Shown: positions 8,560-16,652 of the stretch, one piece after another | How the letters are laid out: every line of letters starts with the position of its first letter | How positions within the stretch are numbered: the stretch's first letter is position 1 | Source: a bacterium | GTDB taxonomy: Bacteria; Cyanobacteriota; Vampirovibrionia; Gastranaerophilales; Gastranaerophilaceae | Direction: 5' to 3' | Length of the DNA: 37,427 bases | NCBI GenBank assembly: GCA_017403285.1 | Contig: JAFQOI010000005.1 | Coordinates: forward strand, 1 to 37,427 | Notes under the pieces: generated by a model | Database searches by the model: none | Told to the model about the DNA's origin: nothing | The model's input: the letters and a program-made list of their open reading frames with translations, nothing else | Position numbers and translations under genes: made by a program

Positions 8560-8636
8560 TGGCGTGCCTGGAGGGATTCGAACCCCCGACCTTTTGGTTC
8601 GTAGCCAAACACTCTATCCAGCTGAGCTACAGGCAC
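8560..8636 (-). tRNA. tRNA-Arg (anticodon ACG), CCA encoded
   Basis: The minus strand folds as a full cloverleaf. The acceptor stem is GTGCCTG/CAGGCAC, the D-arm contains AGCTCAGCTGGATAGAG, the anticodon stem TTTGG/CCAAA holds loop CTACGAA (anticodon ACG), and the T-arm contains GGTTCGAATCC. Discriminator G is followed by genomically encoded CCA (8562-8560). The wobble A of ACG is normally deaminated to inosine to read CGU, CGC and CGA. Confidence 0.97.
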
Positions 8637-8660
8637 ATATGTATTTCTGTTATCTTGTTT

Positions 8661-8691
8661 ATTATAATACACCATAAATTTGCTTTTACAA
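8661..8691 (-). promoter_or_regulatory. Probable promoter of tRNA-Arg
   Basis: On the minus strand TTGTAA is followed, 16 bases later, by TATTAT overlapping TATAAT. The distance to the tRNA 5' end at 8636 is about 25 bases. Confidence 0.45.
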
Positions 8692-8763
8692 GATTTTTTT
8701 ACACTTCATAAATTTTTTATATATAATTTATTACAGTATTACAAAAAATGGATTTTTGTTTTG

Positions 8764-9606
8764 ATGAAAAAGGTTAGTATAATACTACCAACATTCAATG
8801 GAGAAAAGTACATTGAAGAATCCATTAACAGTATTTTGCACCAGACATACAAAAACTGGGAACTAATAATTGTTAATGATGCCTCCAATGACAATACTCA
8901 AGATATTATCAACAAATTTGCGGAACAAAGTTTCAAAATAACAGTAATACAAAACGACAAAAACCTAAAACTTCCTGCAAGTTTAAATATAGGATTTAAA
9001 AAAGCAACAGGCGAATATTTCACTTGGACTTCAGATGACAATATATATAAAGAAAATGCTATAGAAAAAATGGTGAAATATTTAGACGAAAATCAAGAAA
9101 TTGATTTAGTCTCTTTTAACACCGACATCATAAACGAAAAAGGGGAAACGGAACGACAACTCAACGAAATATATGAAAACAGGAATACTTTACAACTAAC
9201 ACAGGGCTGTAATATTGGTGCTTGTTTTATGTACAGAAAAGAAATCGCGCAAGTTGTTGGACTTTATGACGAAACTATGTTTTATGCTGAAGACTATGAT
9301 TTCTGGTGTCGCATTGCTTTAAAGGGGAAAATCGCATATTCTGATGAAAATCTATACAAATACAGAATACATCCAAATAGTTTATCATCAACAAAAGTCC
9401 CTCAAATATGCGAAAAAATAAGAGAGATAAGACATTTATACACACAGGCTATTATGACAAAATTAAAACTATCAAAGAAAGAACAAGTAAACAGGCTATT
9501 AGATTTTTATTATAACGAAACTAGAGATTTCGAATGGTATAAAATGGCTAAAAACACTAGCAAACTTCATTGTTATTTATATAAAATAAAAAAGTTTTTT
9601 AAATAA
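8764..9606 (+). CDS. GT2 family glycosyltransferase
   Basis: A soluble inverting GT-A glycosyltransferase of 280 aa. Residues 1-100 carry the nucleotide-sugar half: VSIILPTFNGEKYIEESINSI, VNDASNDNTQDI, and the metal-binding motif TSDDN. The acceptor half contains NIGACFMYRKE and the catalytic-base region EDYDFWCRIALKG. The C-terminal tail is Lys-rich and may touch the membrane. The acceptor cannot be told from sequence; glycans of lipopolysaccharide or capsule type are usual. The ATG at 8764 fits the family start, but no Shine-Dalgarno is seen. The 3' end overlaps the convergent dltX-like gene by eight bases. Confidence 0.9.
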   Translation: MKKVSIILPTFNGEKYIEESINSILHQTYKNWELIIVNDASNDNTQDIINKFAEQSFKITVIQNDKNLKLPASLNIGFKKATGEYFTWTSDDNIYKENAIEKMVKYLDENQEIDLVSFNTDIINEKGETERQLNEIYENRNTLQLTQGCNIGACFMYRKEIAQVVGLYDETMFYAEDYDFWCRIALKGKIAYSDENLYKYRIHPNSLSSTKVPQICEKIREIRHLYTQAIMTKLKLSKKEQVNRLLDFYYNETRDFEWYKMAKNTSKLHCYLYKIKKFFK

Positions 9607-9745
9607 CCATTTCATATATAAATTGACCATTTCCTTCAAAGTAGATACAAATCAAAATCAACATTATCGCATATATTAGCACCTCAATATATGCGCCAAA
9701 TCTATTATGTACAATATTTTTTAACCTTTTTAATTTTTCAACCAT
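9599..9745 (-). CDS. dltX: DltX-like membrane microprotein, 48 aa
   Basis: A short gene at the end of the dlt-like operon. It reads MVEKLKRLKNIVHNRFGAYI, then one membrane helix (about residues 19-36, VLIYAIMLILICIYF), then EGNGQFIYEMVI. A basic N-terminus, one helix and a C-terminal FIY motif after a Gly match DltX, whose end is usually FIYNEF. In Gram-positive dlt systems DltX is needed for D-alanylation, and its terminal Tyr has been proposed as an acyl carrier; here that would be Y44. GGAGG lies about ten bases upstream and the ATG overlaps the dltD-like 3' end by 16 bases, so translational coupling is likely. In Gram-positive operons dltX usually comes first; here it is last. Identification rests on motif, size and context. 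Confidence 0.75.
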   Translation of the reverse strand: MVEKLKRLKNIVHNRFGAYIEVLIYAIMLILICIYFEGNGQFIYEMVI

Positions 9746-10614
9746 GGTTCAATTACCTCCGTTAATACATGAGAACCATATTCATAATTAAAATGACCTT
9801 GATCGTTATAACATTCTTTATCAAATTTACCAGACAAATCAAGAAAATCTATTCCGTTTTTAGCAGAATAATCTTTTATATATTCATAGGTTTGAATTGT
9901 TGGTTCTAATGGTTTTACACTTGGATTTGGCGGTATCCAAACAAAACGCAACCTTATACTATTCTTTTTACAATAAGAAGTTATTTTATTTAATGCAGAC
10001 ATATTCTTCTTCAAGTCTTCAAATTTGATTTTATATAAGAATTGCGCTCTTTCACTATTTAGCTTATCTTCTAATTCCTGTTGACTTAAAGACCCAAAAT
10101 ACAGTTCTCTACGTTGATTTTTAAATGGTCTATTTAATTTATTATCATTAAATAAATATGTAAATATAGTATTTCTTATAAGCAATTGAAGTCTATCTCT
10201 TTGAAAATAAGAAAATGGCTCATACCATTTTCTACGCCAAGGATTTGTTGGATCAGCAGCAAAATCATCATACATAGACAAAGCGGAATTAAATGCAATA
10301 ACAAGTTCTGAGCCTATTTGAATTTCTTTTGTATTAATCATACTCCACAAATCAGTTATAAGCCCACAATTTATACCTGCATTTATATAGCCACTATCAC
10401 TTTCTTCTGCTCTAAAAGATGAAATAGTAACAGAATTTCCAAAAAATACTTTATCCCAAACTTTTTCAGGATTATCTCTTCTAACTATTTCATAACTATT
10501 TAAAAAGACTTGCCCACTAGATAAAAAATATGGGGTCATAACTTTTTCTAGGATTTTATCCATAATCAAAAAAGTACTCATTATTAATATAAATATAAAA
10601 AGACTTTTCTTCAT
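9730..10614 (-). CDS. dltD: DltD-like SGNH acyltransferase/hydrolase
   Basis: A 294-aa protein with one N-terminal anchor (residues 4-22, SLFIFILIMSTFLIMDKI) and an extracytoplasmic SGNH-fold domain. The block I nucleophile is in FFGNSVTISSFR (S61); DltD normally reads GSS. The closing dyad is D271-x-x-H274 in NDQGHFNYEYGSH. DltD is the outer-face component that finishes D-alanyl transfer to teichoic acid. Here the acceptor must differ if the cell is Gram-negative, as the TolC-type protein suggests. The ATG overlaps the dltB-like stop by four bases, showing coupling. The catalytic Ser, Asp and His all appear intact, unlike in the partner acyltransferase. At 294 aa it is shorter than firmicute DltD (about 400). 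Confidence 0.8.
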   Translation of the reverse strand: MKKSLFIFILIMSTFLIMDKILEKVMTPYFLSSGQVFLNSYEIVRRDNPEKVWDKVFFGNSVTISSFRAEESDSGYINAGINCGLITDLWSMINTKEIQIGSELVIAFNSALSMYDDFAADPTNPWRRKWYEPFSYFQRDRLQLLIRNTIFTYLFNDNKLNRPFKNQRRELYFGSLSQQELEDKLNSERAQFLYKIKFEDLKKNMSALNKITSYCKKNSIRLRFVWIPPNPSVKPLEPTIQTYEYIKDYSAKNGIDFLDLSGKFDKECYNDQGHFNYEYGSHVLTEVIEPWLKN

Positions 10615-11756
10615 GGTAAAAATCCTTTCAATACAGAAACAACTTGCGTTTCATTCAAGAAAAATGTTATTGCCCCTATAGAGAAAAGGAAAGCAATAAT
10701 AAAACATCTTAAACAATAAACAAATTTGCTATGTGCATTTTTATTAAATGTCGTTTTAGAAATCAAGTTTTCAATTGCAATGAGGATACCCAAATAAATA
10801 CCACGAGAAATATCAAGTAAAGTAAATCCACGCCAAGCGCCCATTAAAAATAGTATTGTAAAAGCAACAAGCGCCATTTGATACTTATTTAGTCTTTTAT
10901 CTGCAATAGAAACAAAAACATGTTCTCTTAGCCAATCACCTAACGTAATATGCCATCTATGCCAGAATTGTGTAAATGTTGCCGATTTAATCGGCTTGTC
11001 AAAGTTTTCAGGAACTTTTATCCCAACAAAAGTACCCGTTGCAATTGCCATATCAGAATATCCAGAAAAGTCAACGTGTAAAAGAGCATAACATACAAAA
11101 ACAATCATAAAGCTTATACCAAAATTACCAGTTTGAGGAAGCAAATAATGCAACAACCACAACAGCCAAGGCATAATAACTAACTTCTTAAATAAACCTA
11201 CAACAAACCTTTTTCCGCACCAAAGCGCTTTATCCATATCAGGATATTGCGGATTTTCATAGCAAGCCATAAAATCTCTATATCTAAATATTGGACCTGC
11301 CGTTATTACAGGAAAGAACAGCAAAAAATTTGCATAAGGTATAAAGTTTATATGTTTTTTTCCATAGTAGACATAAAACAATGCATCTATTGCTTTTAAC
11401 ATATTAAATGCGAAACCAATCAATACGATAAAATGAGGCAAAACATCAGTAAATTTTGTCATTCTCATATATATTAGTGGCAGAATACACAATATACAGA
11501 AAACAACAAACAAATATTTTCTACATTTTTCAATTTTTTCCAAAATCAAAACAAACAAATAAGTAATGACTGTATATATAACATAAAATAGGGCAAGGCT
11601 CTTTGATACATACCCCAACAAAAACAAGTCAAAAACAATCAGATACGGAGCAAGATTAAAAGAATTAAACTTCTTTTTTAATATTATCCCTGAAAGAGTA
11701 TAAAGAATAGAAAAGGCAAGTATGATAAATAATGTATCTATCTTTATATACCACAT
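10611..11756 (-). CDS. dltB: DltB-like MBOAT membrane protein lacking the catalytic His
   Basis: A 381-aa membrane protein with about ten to eleven helices and MBOAT hallmarks: FFPVITAGPIFRYRDF (about 147-162), HVDFSGYSDMAIATG (227-241), PENFDKPIKS and FWHRWHITLGDWLREHVF (264-281), keeping H269. The family's second, catalytic His sits in MGxWHG. Here the site reads MGAWRG with R309, codon CGT at 10832-10830, and the following YGxxHG region reads RGIYLG. DltB passes the acyl group from DltC across the membrane. The family and pathway assignment is firm from fold and neighbours, but the usual His-based chemistry should be missing. It follows the dltC-like gene by two bases. Confidence 0.88.
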   Translation of the reverse strand: MWYIKIDTLFIILAFSILYTLSGIILKKKFNSFNLAPYLIVFDLFLLGYVSKSLALFYVIYTVITYLFVLILEKIEKCRKYLFVVFCILCILPLIYMRMTKFTDVLPHFIVLIGFAFNMLKAIDALFYVYYGKKHINFIPYANFLLFFPVITAGPIFRYRDFMACYENPQYPDMDKALWCGKRFVVGLFKKLVIMPWLLWLLHYLLPQTGNFGISFMIVFVCYALLHVDFSGYSDMAIATGTFVGIKVPENFDKPIKSATFTQFWHRWHITLGDWLREHVFVSIADKRLNKYQMALVAFTILFLMGAWRGFTLLDISRGIYLGILIAIENLISKTTFNKNAHSKFVYCLRCFIIAFLFSIGAITFFLNETQVVSVLKGFLP

Positions 11757-11758
11757 TG

Positions 11759-12019
11759 TTATGCCCTATTCTTTAATTTTTCTGAGACTAATATAGCTAT
11801 ATTATTTATCGTTTGCAAATTATGCATTAGAATATCTTCTTTTGTTATTTTTATATTAAAGTTTTCCTCAATAAAAAATACAACAGACATTGAATCCATA
11901 GAATCCAAATAGCCATACTTATATAAATTTAAATCATCATTAAAGTCTGTATCATTAGACTGTATTTTAGACTTATTAATTATATAGTTCCTAATATCAT
12001 CTTTTATTTTATCAGGCAT
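11759..12019 (-). CDS. dltC: DltC-like acyl carrier protein
   Basis: An 86-aa acidic carrier protein. The phosphopantetheine attachment serine is S40 in YGYLDSMDSM, followed by the usual hydrophobic helix (SVVFFIEENFNIKIT). It is charged as a thioester by the DltA-like ligase encoded immediately upstream, whose stop it overlaps by eight bases, and serves the DltB-like membrane protein downstream. Family members are about 80 aa. A carrier for another amino acid remains possible, given the altered ligase pocket. Confidence 0.9.
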   Translation of the reverse strand: MPDKIKDDIRNYIINKSKIQSNDTDFNDDLNLYKYGYLDSMDSMSVVFFIEENFNIKITKEDILMHNLQTINNIAILVSEKLKNRA

Positions 12020-13541
12020 TCTTTACCTCTTGTTTTCTTTTATCAAATTCTAATTTTAATTTAACTCTATCCATTTTTCCATTTGCTTTATAGAAAAGTT
12101 TTTTCATTGGAACCAAATGTGAAGGAAGCATAAAAGATGGAATATAATCCCTCAATTTAACATTGAAAGGATGAAGAGAAAATTCTTTATCTGTTTCAAT
12201 AAACAATATAATTTCTTCTTTTTCTGCTTCATAAACTGCTGCAGCATTAATAACTCCATCTATATTCATTGCTGCGTGTTCTATTTCACCAAGTTCTATG
12301 CGGTGCCCATGTTTTTTAATTTGAAAATCTTTTCTTGTACGAAAACAAAGTTCACCATACTCATTTATATAAGCATTATCACCAGTTTTATAAATTATTT
12401 CTTTTTCATTCAATGGATTAACAACAAATGCTTTTTTAGAATTTTCGGGATTATTCCAATATTTATTTGAAACAGTTGTTCCTGCCAAACAAAGTTCACC
12501 TTCTTCACCTATTCTAGCAAGAGTCCCATCTTCTTTAAACAAATACATTTTGAGATAATCCGAACACATGCCAGTAGGCAAAGAATCACTATCTTGAAAT
12601 TCTCTTTCAATGTCATAAAAACAGATAAATGATGTTTCAGAAGTACCATAAATATTTGTAAATTTAACATCAGGAAATTTATTTCTCCATATATTTAATT
12701 GTCTATTAGGCATTATTTCACCGGAGAACATAACATTTGTCAAATGAGGCAATTCAATATTATTAAGCGCACCTGAATTTGCAATATTAATAAGAACAGA
12801 TGGTACAGAAAACATAGAATTAACTTCTTTTTCTTTTATATATTCCAATAATTGATATGCATGCATTAAAAGAACATCTGGAACTATTAATAATTTAGCA
12901 CCGGCATATATTGAATAATACACATCTAAATTAGACATTTCATAATAAAATGGAGTTATACTTGCAATTGTTATATCAGAGTTAAAATGATACTTTTTAT
13001 CAACAAAGTCGACCCACTCTTTTATTCCTTTATCTGGCCTAATCGCCCCTTTTGGAATGCCAGTAGATCCTGAAGTATAAATTATATATGCATTATCCTC
13101 TTTCTTTATTTCAGATATAGTTTTATCTATTAGTTCCTTATCTTCTTCAACAGATAACAACTCCTCATATATCTTTACATCAACATTATCAAAAGATAAG
13201 TCTTTAAGAGATTCAAAAAGGTCTTTATCAGTAATAAAAACACAAGGTTTTAAACTATCTATAATTTTTTGAAGTCTATAAACAGGCATGTTTATATCAA
13301 TTGGAACATATGGTCTTGAACTATAACGAGCGCCCATAAATGAAGTAAGAGTTTTGTAATTTTTACCCAAAAAAATTACAACAGGACAATCATCATATTT
13401 TGACGTTAAAAGGTTTGTCGCTATTTTTCTAGATAAATCCCTATATTCTCTATATGTAATAGAATACTTTATATCTTCAATTGCGATTTTATCTGGAAAT
13501 TTATTGGCTGCTCTTTCTAATAACCATACAGCGGAATTCAT
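12012..13541 (-). CDS. dltA: DltA-like amino acid:carrier protein ligase
   Basis: An ANL-superfamily adenylation enzyme of 509 aa, the usual DltA length. Core motifs are complete: YTSGSTGIPKG (155-165), YGTSET (298-303), YKTGD (384-388), DFQIKKHGHRIELGEIE (405-421) and the catalytic Lys in NGKMDR (K489). DltA activates D-alanine as AMP ester and loads DltC. Two pocket positions differ: the motif usually reading FDxS is YEMS (E201), and the Cys normally in FCGE is Ser in FSGE (S273). In DltA these positions contact the amino group and methyl of D-alanine, so another substrate is possible. The start ATG follows the upstream stop directly (TAAATG). Confidence 0.88.
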   Translation of the reverse strand: MNSAVWLLERAANKFPDKIAIEDIKYSITYREYRDLSRKIATNLLTSKYDDCPVVIFLGKNYKTLTSFMGARYSSRPYVPIDINMPVYRLQKIIDSLKPCVFITDKDLFESLKDLSFDNVDVKIYEELLSVEEDKELIDKTISEIKKEDNAYIIYTSGSTGIPKGAIRPDKGIKEWVDFVDKKYHFNSDITIASITPFYYEMSNLDVYYSIYAGAKLLIVPDVLLMHAYQLLEYIKEKEVNSMFSVPSVLINIANSGALNNIELPHLTNVMFSGEIMPNRQLNIWRNKFPDVKFTNIYGTSETSFICFYDIEREFQDSDSLPTGMCSDYLKMYLFKEDGTLARIGEEGELCLAGTTVSNKYWNNPENSKKAFVVNPLNEKEIIYKTGDNAYINEYGELCFRTRKDFQIKKHGHRIELGEIEHAAMNIDGVINAAAVYEAEKEEIILFIETDKEFSLHPFNVKLRDYIPSFMLPSHLVPMKKLFYKANGKMDRVKLKLEFDKRKQEVKNA

Positions 13542-16500
13542 TTAACCTTGTTCTCCAAATACTATGTTTAATCTTTCTCTTGAACCAAATTTAGTAAAAG
13601 TTGTTATTCCATCTTTATATTCCGCTTTCCAATCAGAACTATCTGTTCCAGCAAATCCAGTGACAGATGCTTGCATCATTCCATCATCTAAGAACAACAA
13701 ACTAACACCTTTTTCATTAACCCTTATTTTAGCAGGAATATTAACTCTTATCAAATGCGGGTTATCTTTATTTTTATCAATAAATACGCTAACTTTTTTA
13801 TCAAGTCCAACATAAAGATTATTATCCTTTTTTCTCCAAACTGAAGAATCAGTAGAAACAACATCTTTTAAATTATGAGAAAATTCTATTTTAATTCCAG
13901 CAGCAGACTGTGCATTTTTGTCATACAAAGGGAACTTATTATCTTCTATATCTGGCGTTATCTCAATAACATTTCCGTTGACATTCAAATTAACCTTTAA
14001 ATTATATGCAGCAGCAATTGCCTTCATCATTTGGTCTTCTTTCACAAAATTATATTCAAATTTTTTTCTGTATTTTTCAAGATTATTCATAATTTGAATA
14101 GACAAATCCTTATTACGGTCATCAGGATGATGATAATTTAGCACCGGATAAGCATATTTCATTGCCACATTTACATTGTCTCTACTACAAGGTAACATTC
14201 CACCAGAACAAGGTATTGCCGATTGGACATTTTGAACAAGAATTGTTCTTTTTCCTTCATCAACGATAAAGAACGGATTTACTACCGCTGTTTCAGCAGC
14301 AATCCAGTTTGCGAATGCATGTTCTTTTGATTCAAAGAAAGACTCCCACAAAACTCCTTCATTAAACAATGTTCTATAAGAATCTTTTTCTGACAACCTT
14401 GTAACTGGTCCACCATGTTGATTAACACCAATCTTTCCTTTTATTCCAAAATACTTTAATGCATTAAAATGAGTTCTGATTTCATACTTTTCCCGTTCTT
14501 TTGAAGCATACCAACCAGAAAAATAATGCATTCCAAGATAGTAATTTTTTGATTTAGCGAAATCCATTTGTTCTTTATATTGATTTCTATAAGGGAAATA
14601 CACAGAATCAATTGGATATGGAAGGTCTATATCTTCATAGCCGACAACAACATCTAATTTTCCGTCTTTATTTATGTCTATAAGTCTTGGATTAGAAAAC
14701 AAACCAAATTTAAGATTGTTGTTTCCTTTTATATTCATTTCTTTTGTTTGAATATATCCCTCAAAACTGTACTCACCTGTTTTACTTCCTTTTAGTTTGG
14801 CAATATATCCATCTTGTGTGCCTAATATTACATCAGGATATCCATCTTTATTATAATCAACAACAAAAGGAGAAAGATATTTACCAAAATTCAAATCTGC
14901 ACATTGTCTTGACAATGCACGCATTTTATTATGCGAATAAATTAATCGTTTGCCTTCTTTTTCACCATAATAAATTAAAATAACACCACTATCAGAACCA
15001 ACAACAATATCCATAGTTCCATCTGCATTCAAATCCCCAATAGAAGGGAACGAACAACCTTGTATATCTGTTTTAATCAACAATTCTTTTTGTGCGAAAC
15101 TAAAATTCCCAAGCCCTTTAAAATAGTATATATTCCCATTTTTAGAACCAGAGATAATATCTAAAACATCATCTCCATCAACATCCAATAATTGTGGCGC
15201 AGAAAACTCTTCAACCGAAGCATCAAGTGGTTTTAACCGTTCCATAACCAATCTGCCGTCTTTTCCAGTAAATCCAAGATTTTTGAAATAATAAATTTTA
15301 CCATCAGAACTTCCAGTAAAAGCATCAAGCAAACCATCTTTATCATAATCAATAAAATGAGGATAAAATAGTGTTCTATTATTAATGTCAGAGGTAATAC
15401 CACTAGGCGTATTTTCCTTTGTTTTTAATTGAATCCATTTATCATCACTGGCAATATATGTCCCACCTCCAAATGGGTTTTCATATAAATTAATGTTGTA
15501 AGTTAAATCTTTTCGATTTTTAGCCTCATTTAAAATATATGCGGCAGTTTCTGTTCTTGTATTCCAAGTAAGAGCATTTCTTACCAAAGAAAATGAAGGG
15601 ATTTGATTATTTTCTTCAACAAGTTCTCCAAAATTTTTTAAACCATTTTCTTTAATCCCAGGAATATTTTCATAATGTAATGACCAACCCATAATTGGTG
15701 ATGCGTATGAACCAAAAACTCTTTGTATAGAAAAGCCATATATTTGCTTTGACACATAAGAAGCAAAGTATCCATATAACATTTGATTAAAACTTGCAGT
15801 TGTATTAGAAAAAGGTCCTTGTTCTTGTTTTGACTCTTTCAAAGAGAAAGAACTTTTAGAAAACTTGTTAGGCAATAAAGGATTTGTATAAAAAACCCTA
15901 CCTTTGCCATACTTATTTATTGTGTATATGGCTTGCCCTTTTGACTCTGCTAACACCTCTGCACTACTTGGAACAACGGCCATACCATAATCTTGTTTAA
16001 ACAAAAAATCTTTACTGGTATAGTCTTTATAAAATATAGAAAAATCTAAAATAAGTTCTTGAATTTGTCGAAACTCAATGTCAAACTTAGGGATATTTAT
16101 CTTGATAGGCGCAGATACTATTTTCTTATAATCCTTTGCGCCGATAAAATCTTTTGGGAAAATATCATATAAATTATTTGCAACAAAAACATATCCGCCT
16201 TTTTCAACAAATGAAATTATTTTTTCAATTAGTTTAGGATTATTATTTTTTTTAAGACTTTCATCTAAATATAAAACATCAAAATTATCAAAAGAAGGTA
16301 CGTCTTTTAAAAGGTTTATATTTGAAACATTTAAACCAATTGTTGTTGACTGCTTTAAATATTCTATCGTAGTTTCTGCCGTATAATTATCTTCATCCTC
16401 AATATGTAGAACAGCAGTATTTATATAATAACCATCACGACTTTTAACATATGAAACAACGTCATTAAATGACATTGTTTCATTTACTTTTATATTTCTA

Positions 16501-16595
16501 CATATATCTTGTTTCTTATTTAAAACATTAAAAGAAACACCACCAACAGTAATAAGAAATACAAGTATTAAAGTGAACAACTTTTTGTTTTTCAT
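13542..16595 (-). CDS. Anchored extracytoplasmic protein: FG-GAP/VCBS repeats in a deacetylase-like fold
   Basis: A 1017-aa protein whose ATG at 16595 (MKNKKLFTLILVFLITVGG) has AAGGG upstream and gives a signal or anchor helix at residues 4-25. Residues about 50-270 look like a flavodoxin/GATase-like alpha-beta domain (TAVLHIEDEDNY, VLYLDES, FVEKGGYVFVANN). Residues about 415-650 hold five Ca-binding repeats of D-x-D/N-x-D-G form (DYDKDGLLD, DVDGDDVLD, DLNADGTMD, DYNKDGYPD, DINKDGKLD). The flanks (WSLHYENIPGIKENG before, and GVNQHGGPVTRLS and NYHHPDD after) suggest a polysaccharide-deacetylase-like barrel interrupted by the repeats; this is an inference. It abuts the dltA-like gene, so a role on the same surface polymer is likely. 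Confidence 0.75.
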   Translation of the reverse strand: MKNKKLFTLILVFLITVGGVSFNVLNKKQDICRNIKVNETMSFNDVVSYVKSRDGYYINTAVLHIEDEDNYTAETTIEYLKQSTTIGLNVSNINLLKDVPSFDNFDVLYLDESLKKNNNPKLIEKIISFVEKGGYVFVANNLYDIFPKDFIGAKDYKKIVSAPIKINIPKFDIEFRQIQELILDFSIFYKDYTSKDFLFKQDYGMAVVPSSAEVLAESKGQAIYTINKYGKGRVFYTNPLLPNKFSKSSFSLKESKQEQGPFSNTTASFNQMLYGYFASYVSKQIYGFSIQRVFGSYASPIMGWSLHYENIPGIKENGLKNFGELVEENNQIPSFSLVRNALTWNTRTETAAYILNEAKNRKDLTYNINLYENPFGGGTYIASDDKWIQLKTKENTPSGITSDINNRTLFYPHFIDYDKDGLLDAFTGSSDGKIYYFKNLGFTGKDGRLVMERLKPLDASVEEFSAPQLLDVDGDDVLDIISGSKNGNIYYFKGLGNFSFAQKELLIKTDIQGCSFPSIGDLNADGTMDIVVGSDSGVILIYYGEKEGKRLIYSHNKMRALSRQCADLNFGKYLSPFVVDYNKDGYPDVILGTQDGYIAKLKGSKTGEYSFEGYIQTKEMNIKGNNNLKFGLFSNPRLIDINKDGKLDVVVGYEDIDLPYPIDSVYFPYRNQYKEQMDFAKSKNYYLGMHYFSGWYASKEREKYEIRTHFNALKYFGIKGKIGVNQHGGPVTRLSEKDSYRTLFNEGVLWESFFESKEHAFANWIAAETAVVNPFFIVDEGKRTILVQNVQSAIPCSGGMLPCSRDNVNVAMKYAYPVLNYHHPDDRNKDLSIQIMNNLEKYRKKFEYNFVKEDQMMKAIAAAYNLKVNLNVNGNVIEITPDIEDNKFPLYDKNAQSAAGIKIEFSHNLKDVVSTDSSVWRKKDNNLYVGLDKKVSVFIDKNKDNPHLIRVNIPAKIRVNEKGVSLLFLDDGMMQASVTGFAGTDSSDWKAEYKDGITTFTKFGSRERLNIVFGEQG

Positions 16596-16652
16596 TAAAC
16601 TACCCTTTTTAATATACAATTTATTTTACTTCAAAAGGGATAATAACAAAAG

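Noticed and set aside
8560-8636. tRNA-Arg as an attachment site for an integrated element
   Set aside because: I found no second copy of the tRNA 3' end in the window, and no integrase beside it.
8457-8675. Minus-strand reading frame containing VAQLDRVFGYEPKGRGFESL
   Set aside because: This is the well-known false protein obtained by translating a tRNA gene; it covers tRNA-Arg.
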